17,490 nucleotides of DNA, from contig CAJUGU010000080.1 of assembly GCA_910586105.1 (NCBI GenBank), forward strand, positions 1-17,490, read 5' to 3'. The DNA is from an uncultured Eubacteriales bacterium (lineage in GTDB: Bacteria; Bacillota; Clostridia; Oscillospirales; Butyricicoccaceae). The notes beneath the pieces are model-generated. The model made no database searches. It was given only the letters and a program-made list of their open reading frames with translations, and had not been told where the DNA came from. Shown here piece after piece: positions 14,146 through 17,490 of the stretch (the stretch's first letter is position 1; the number at the start of each line of letters is the position of its first letter). The position numbers and the translations under genes are program-made.

Positions 14146-15111
14146 ATGAAACTTTCGATTTGTACCGATGTATTCGGCAAGATTCCGTTCACGGAAATGC
14201 TTGATAAGGTAAAGGCTTACGGCATTGACGCGGTAGAAATGACCGCTGGCGGCTGGGGCGGCTGCTGCTTCATCCCCTCTGCTGAAGAGCTGATCAATGA
14301 CGACGCGAAGCGCAGCGCTTTCAAGGCGGAGCTGGATAAGCGCGGCATGGCGATTTCCGCGCTGAACTGCTCGGGCAACCCGCTGGTGGACAGCGATATG
14401 GGCCGCGCCCACAGCAAGACCATCCATGACACCGCCGTGCTGGCGGGTAAGCTCGGCGTAAAGACCATCGTTATGATGTCCGGCCTGCCGGAAGGCGCGC
14501 CCGGTGAGCATACCCCGAACTGGCTGACTTCCACGATTTCCTGGCCGGAATACAACGGCGTAAACTACATGGTGGAAGCCATGAAGTACCAGTGGGAAGT
14601 CGCCGGTAAGTGGTGGAAGGAATTCTGCGCGTTCGCCAAGAAAAACGGCGTGGAAAAGATTGCAATCGAGGAATTCCCCGGCACACTGGTACATAACGTG
14701 CGCACCTTCAACAAGCTGTGCGAAGCGGTCGGCGCGGACTCTGACGTGCTCGGACTGAACCTTGACCCGTCCCACTTGATGATCCAGGGCGCGGAGCCGA
14801 TTGCGGCAGCGCGTGCGCTGGGCGACAAGATCTTCTATGTCCATGGCAAGGATGCCCGTATCGAGCGGTACAATTCCGATATCGACGGCCTGCTGGAAAC
14901 CCTTCCGGTGGACTGCTCGAAGGAGCGCACCTGGAACTATGTCGCGGTTGGCTGCGGCAGGGATCTCCAGTGGTGGAAGGAATTCTTCTCGGTTTGCCAT
15001 ATGATGGGCTACGATGGATACGTTTCGCTGGAAATGGAAGACCTGACCATGTCGGTCGAAGCCGGGCTTGCAACCTCCATTGATGCGCTCAAGGCGACAA
15101 TCAGCCAGTAA
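14146..15111 (+). CDS. Sugar phosphate isomerase/epimerase-like TIM-barrel enzyme
   Basis: This 321-residue protein starts at ATG 14146, 7 bases after AAAGGAG (14132-14138). The opening MKLSICTDVFGKIPFTEML and the GIDAVEM strand are typical of the AP-endonuclease-2/xylose-isomerase-like barrel (COG1082). Likely metal ligands sit at strand ends: Glu175 or Glu176 (AIEEFPGT), Asp207/His210 (NLDPSHL), His233 (YVHGKDA) and Glu296 (SLEMEDL). Members include inosose isomerase IolI, inosose dehydratase IolE, 3-keto-sugar epimerases such as YcjR, and the alpha subunit of C-glycoside-cleaving enzymes. It is about 40-60 residues longer than IolI, and no small DUF6379-type beta subunit is adjacent. Following two dehydrogenases in one operon, isomerisation or epimerisation of a keto-cyclitol or keto-sugar is the most natural role, but the reaction is not determined. 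Confidence 0.9.
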   Translation: MKLSICTDVFGKIPFTEMLDKVKAYGIDAVEMTAGGWGGCCFIPSAEELINDDAKRSAFKAELDKRGMAISALNCSGNPLVDSDMGRAHSKTIHDTAVLAGKLGVKTIVMMSGLPEGAPGEHTPNWLTSTISWPEYNGVNYMVEAMKYQWEVAGKWWKEFCAFAKKNGVEKIAIEEFPGTLVHNVRTFNKLCEAVGADSDVLGLNLDPSHLMIQGAEPIAAARALGDKIFYVHGKDARIERYNSDIDGLLETLPVDCSKERTWNYVAVGCGRDLQWWKEFFSVCHMMGYDGYVSLEMEDLTMSVEAGLATSIDALKATISQ

Positions 15112-15147
15112 CGCATACTTTCTGATTTTCTCTTTCTTCTCTTGTGG

Positions 15148-15175
15148 AAAGCCCGGAAGCAACGCCGGGCTTTTT
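15148..15175 (+). terminator. Rho-independent terminator ending the transporter/dehydrogenase operon
   Basis: AAAGCCCGG (15148-15156) pairs with CCGGGCTTT (15165-15173) around an 8-base loop, with five T at 15171-15175. It starts 36 bases after the isomerase stop and divides the operon from the symporter gene. Confidence 0.92.
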
Positions 15176-15242
15176 ACATAAATAACGACGAATTAGCATC
15201 CGCTTCACCGGATGTATATACGGACAGAAAAGGGGTAATAAA

Positions 15243-16898
15243 ATGGCATGGACGATGATAACCTTTGTTGGGTTTACCATTCTGGTGGCTGTGATTTCAT
15301 GGCTGAAAACGAAGGGCGACGATCAATCCACTGCTGACGGTTATTTTCTTGCAGGACGCGGTCTGCCGGGATTTGTGATAGCCGGTTCGCTGCTGCTGAC
15401 CAACCTTTCCGCGGAGCAGCTTGTAGGCACGAACGGTCAGACATGGAGCGTCGGTATGAGTCCGATGGCGTTTGAAATTGTTGCCGCGCCGTGCTGCATT
15501 GTGCTTGCGCTGTTTGCCGCGCCGCGCTATTTGAAGAGTGGTATTACAACAATTCCGGAGTTGATCGGTCTGCGCTATGATCGCAGCACCAAGCTCTGGT
15601 TTTCCATCGCGTACATTCTATTGTACATAGTCGTACAGATTCCGGTAATCTTATATTCTGGCTCGTTGGTATTTGAAAATATCTTCGGCGTTTCGGCGAT
15701 GTTTGGTATCACGAAATTTCAATCTGTCATTCTGCTTTGTATCATTATTAGTGTAATTGGTTCGATTTACGCAATTTTTGGCGGGTTGAAGGCGGTGGCT
15801 GTATCGGATACCGTCAACGGTGTCGGCCTGCTGATCGGCGGCTTTATGATTCCGTTTTTCGCGCTGAATGTGTTGGGTAAAGCGACTGGAAGCGAGAGCT
15901 TCGCCATCATCGACGGCATGAAATATCTGATTGCAAACCATTCCGATATGCTCAATTCCATCGCCCCGGCGGATTCCCTGCCGCCTGCGGTGCCGTGGCC
16001 GACCGTGTTTACAGGGCTGTTTTTCCTTGGCTTGCAGTCGTGGTGTACCCATCAATCCTTTATACAGCGTGTCCTCGCGGCGGAAAACCTGAAAGAGGCG
16101 CAGAAAGGCGCATTGTACTGCGCATTTCTGAAAATTATCGGCTTTATGTATCTTGCGCTTCCGGGTGTTATTGCGTTCGCGCTGTTTGGTATTCAGGGAG
16201 ATCAAGTCGCAAACATGGATGAAGCGTATCCGCAGCTGGTTTCGCAGGTTATCCCCGCGCCGCTGATGGGATTCTTCGCGGCTGTTATGCTCGGCGCAAT
16301 TCTATCTTCCTTTAACTCGGTTCTGAACTCGGTTGATACCATGTTTACAATGGATATTTATAAGGAGTTTATCGATAAAAACGCCTCCGAGGAAAAATTG
16401 GTCAAGGTCGGTAAAAATATCGGCATCGTGTTCGCCGTGCTGACCACGATTGTAGGCCCGCTGATTTATTTCTTCCCGGCAGGGTTGAAAACCTTCCTGG
16501 ATTCGCTGGTAATGCTGATTACGCTTCCGGTACTGACGGCTGTGTTTGGCGGATTCTTCTTCAAGCATTTGCCGAAGTATTCCGCAAAGGTCATTCTGCT
16601 CGTGCATGTCCTGACCTATGGCAGTTTCCTGCTGTTCCTCGGGGATTACTTCCATTACTTGTACGCAGTGCTGGTGATGCTGCCGCTTGAACTGCTGCTT
16701 ATGTACCTGATGGATCAGCATAACAGTAAGATTTCCAACGAACCTGCTTGGGAACAAAAGGATGTCGGTGCGGTCGATTTGACTCCGTGGAAATATCGTT
16801 GGGTGGCAACTGCTCTAATTATCGTTTGTGTAGTTGCAGTCTATGCCGCATTTTCACCGTTGGGTATTGGTACATGGGGATATTCTCAGCCGTTTTGA
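15243..16898 (+). CDS. Sodium:solute symporter (SSS/SLC5-type, sugar or polyol group)
   Basis: A 551-residue protein with about 13-14 membrane helices, typical for the SSS family. AAGGGG (15230-15235) lies 7 bases before ATG 15243. Family landmarks: an early cytoplasmic DGYFLAGRGLPGFVIAGSLLLTNLSAEQLVG, the stretch running through helices 1 and 2 that carries the sodium/substrate site; TTIPELIGLRYDRSTKLW; IYAIFGGLKAVAVSDTVNG; and ILSSFNSVLNSVDTMFTMDIYK, the helix with Ser/Asn residues of the second sodium site. It resembles the YidK-like sugar symporters. The upstream gap 15176-15242 has a short hairpin (CATCCG/CGGATG, 15197-15214) but no clear promoter. Lying after a terminator, it is probably expressed separately. 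It may bring in the same class of solute as the ABC system using sodium, or take up a different one. The substrate is unknown. Confidence 0.93.
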   Translation: MAWTMITFVGFTILVAVISWLKTKGDDQSTADGYFLAGRGLPGFVIAGSLLLTNLSAEQLVGTNGQTWSVGMSPMAFEIVAAPCCIVLALFAAPRYLKSGITTIPELIGLRYDRSTKLWFSIAYILLYIVVQIPVILYSGSLVFENIFGVSAMFGITKFQSVILLCIIISVIGSIYAIFGGLKAVAVSDTVNGVGLLIGGFMIPFFALNVLGKATGSESFAIIDGMKYLIANHSDMLNSIAPADSLPPAVPWPTVFTGLFFLGLQSWCTHQSFIQRVLAAENLKEAQKGALYCAFLKIIGFMYLALPGVIAFALFGIQGDQVANMDEAYPQLVSQVIPAPLMGFFAAVMLGAILSSFNSVLNSVDTMFTMDIYKEFIDKNASEEKLVKVGKNIGIVFAVLTTIVGPLIYFFPAGLKTFLDSLVMLITLPVLTAVFGGFFFKHLPKYSAKVILLVHVLTYGSFLLFLGDYFHYLYAVLVMLPLELLLMYLMDQHNSKISNEPAWEQKDVGAVDLTPWKYRWVATALIIVCVVAVYAAFSPLGIGTWGYSQPF

Positions 16899-16912
16899 TA
16901 AGCTGCTTATCA
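16896..16912 (+). terminator. Hairpin at the end of the symporter gene, weak terminator candidate
   Basis: TGATAAGC (16896-16903, including the TGA stop) is exactly complementary to GCTTATCA (16905-16912). In practice that makes a 7-pair stem with a 3-base loop. The following GGATGGTTTT is only mildly T-rich. It may end the transcript or protect its 3' end. Confidence 0.45.
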
Positions 16913-16951
16913 GGATGGTTTTAGAAACAAGCAAAAGGAAGACGCACTGTT

Positions 16952-16978
16952 GATTTGTGCCAATGAATTGCGCAAATC
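16952..16978 (+). other. Intergenic hairpin after the symporter
   Basis: GATTTGTGC and CAAT (16952-16964) pair with ATTGCGCAAATC (16967-16978), with one bulged C and one G-T pair and a GA loop. There is no T run. The stretch 16899-17148 otherwise holds no recognisable gene; a weak AAAATC/GATTTT stem with T run at 17032-17049 is an alternative terminator. Confidence 0.4.
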
Positions 16979-17148
16979 GACAGATTCAGCGGGAAAAGTA
17001 GTCGTCTGTGTAATGGTTTAAGGCTACAGTGAAAATCTATGATTTTTTTGTGAAATAAAAGAATCCATGATGCTTGAGTCAATCTTTTCTGCAACAGAAT
17101 TCCTCCTCGCTGCTTATCAATTCTACAGGACAGGCGGTGTAAAAAGAG

Positions 17149-17285
17149 GTGAATCAGACTTTAAGATGTTGGATTAGATGTCCCATTTTCGGCAATAAAA
17201 CCAGGTTAAAGGTGTGAAAGGATACCGTACTTTACAGATTTCCTTTATTTTGTCCTAAATGCAGGCAGGAAAGCCTGATAAATAG
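17149..17285 (+). pseudogene. Cysteine-rich KTR-domain protein remnant
   Basis: From GTG 17149 (purine-rich AAAAAGAG just upstream) the frame reads NQTLRCWIRCPIFGNKTRLKV, a TGA at 17215-17217, then KDTVLYRFPLFCPKCRQE and SLIN to about 17283. This is the small cysteine-rich KTR protein found in Tn916-type and similar integrated elements. It normally has two C-x-x-C knuckles around a KTR motif. Here the first knuckle has lost its second Cys (CPIF instead of CPIC), the TGA replaces the usual Arg after KV, and the C-terminus is cut off where IS66-type sequence begins. The gene is therefore dead. In its element the family's function is unknown. Confidence 0.75.
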
Positions 17286-17459
17286 GGAAACGGCTTTATT
17301 CTGCTGTATAAACGGCTGGAAAGCGGCAGTTTCCAGTGGCCGAGGAATGGCGCGGAGGCACGGGAGTTAAGTGCGCAGCAGTACCGGTGGCTGATGGAGG
17401 GACTGAGCGTGGAGCAGCCAAAGGCACACCGGCCCATGGAAGGGCTCAGCATGAAATAA
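17286..17459 (+). pseudogene. tnpB: IS66-family accessory protein TnpB, 3' half only
   Basis: The frame from GGA 17286 to TAA 17457-17459 gives 57 residues: GNGFILLYKRLESGSFQWPR, then AQQYRWLMEGLSVEQPKAHR and a divergent end (PMEGLSMK). The LYKRLE, FQWP and YRWLMEGL blocks are characteristic of the IS66 orfB/TnpB product, normally about 115-120 residues, so the N-terminal half with its MRK-type motif is missing. The frame is open upstream only to a TAG at 17283-17285, exactly where the KTR remnant ends. A PKAV-like reading in another frame near 17477-17488 may be the original C-terminus shifted by a further indel. TnpC, the transposase proper, would lie beyond the window. Confidence 0.8.
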
Positions 17460-17490
17460 GTGGGAGCAAACTGTCCCCAAAGGCTGTACT

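Noticed and set aside
11513..15111. A C-glycoside deglycosylation system (DgpA plus alpha/beta C-glycosidase type)
   Set aside because: The oxidoreductase and barrel protein would fit loosely, but no small beta-subunit (DUF6379-like) gene is present and the second dehydrogenase reads as IolG. Kept only as an alternative.
13924..15162. A 412-codon open frame antisense to the isomerase
   Set aside because: It spans a forward terminator, a pseudogene tail and a firmly identified TIM-barrel gene; no domain or start signal supports it.
15197..15214. CATCCG/CGGATG stem before the symporter as a terminator or riboswitch
   Set aside because: It has only six pairs, no T run and no conserved surrounding motifs.
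17067..17177. A 36-codon frame starting ATGATG upstream of the KTR remnant
   Set aside because: There is no ribosome site, it overlaps the recognisable KTR frame, and I recognise no family.
1..17490. CRISPR array, tRNA or rRNA genes, phage genes, replication origin
   Set aside because: I saw no regularly spaced repeats, cloverleaf or rRNA-like stretches, phage structural genes or DnaA-box cluster on either strand.

Overview
The window looks like chromosomal DNA from a moderately GC-rich gut-type Clostridia (Firmicutes). This rests on strong AGGAGG-type ribosome sites, GTG starts, short lipoprotein signals (LGGC), a YesM/YesN-style two-component pair, and remnants of an IS66 element and of a cysteine-rich KTR protein. 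The taxonomic statement is inference.

Left part (1-3345): the end of an unrecognised gene, a thioredoxin gene with a broken N-terminus, a single-domain rhodanese, and a CoA-disulfide-reductase-like flavoprotein carrying its own C-terminal rhodanese domain. Together these form a thiol/sulfane-sulfur operon that ends at a good terminator. A TetR-type regulator follows that is spread over three frames. It still has a near-consensus promoter and is bracketed by an inverted 14-base motif.

Centre (3346-7596): three overlapping genes encode a LytS/YesM histidine kinase, a sugar-binding lipoprotein and a YesN response regulator with an AraC-type DNA-binding end. This matches the three-component layout known from XylFII-LytS/YesN of Clostridium beijerinckii. 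A terminator closes the unit.

Right-centre (7597-15175): a long leader has a consensus -10, a poor -35 overlapped by a direct repeat, and a perfect GAAA-capped hairpin. It precedes an operon of an RbsA-type ATPase, an RbsC-type permease, a binding lipoprotein, a Gfo/Idh/MocA oxidoreductase, an IolG-like inositol 2-dehydrogenase, a decayed copy of the first oxidoreductase's C-terminus, and a TIM-barrel isomerase/epimerase. Hairpins lie in most of the gaps, and the operon ends at a strong terminator. Two NAD-type dehydrogenases plus an isomerase, without the rest of an iol pathway, suggest uptake of a cyclitol or related polyol and its oxidation, isomerisation and possibly re-reduction. The substrate is not proven by the sequence.

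Right end (15176-17490): a separately transcribed SSS/SLC5-type sodium:solute symporter, a non-coding stretch with hairpins, then a KTR-domain pseudogene joined directly to the 3' half of an IS66 tnpB gene, a scar of mobile-element activity.
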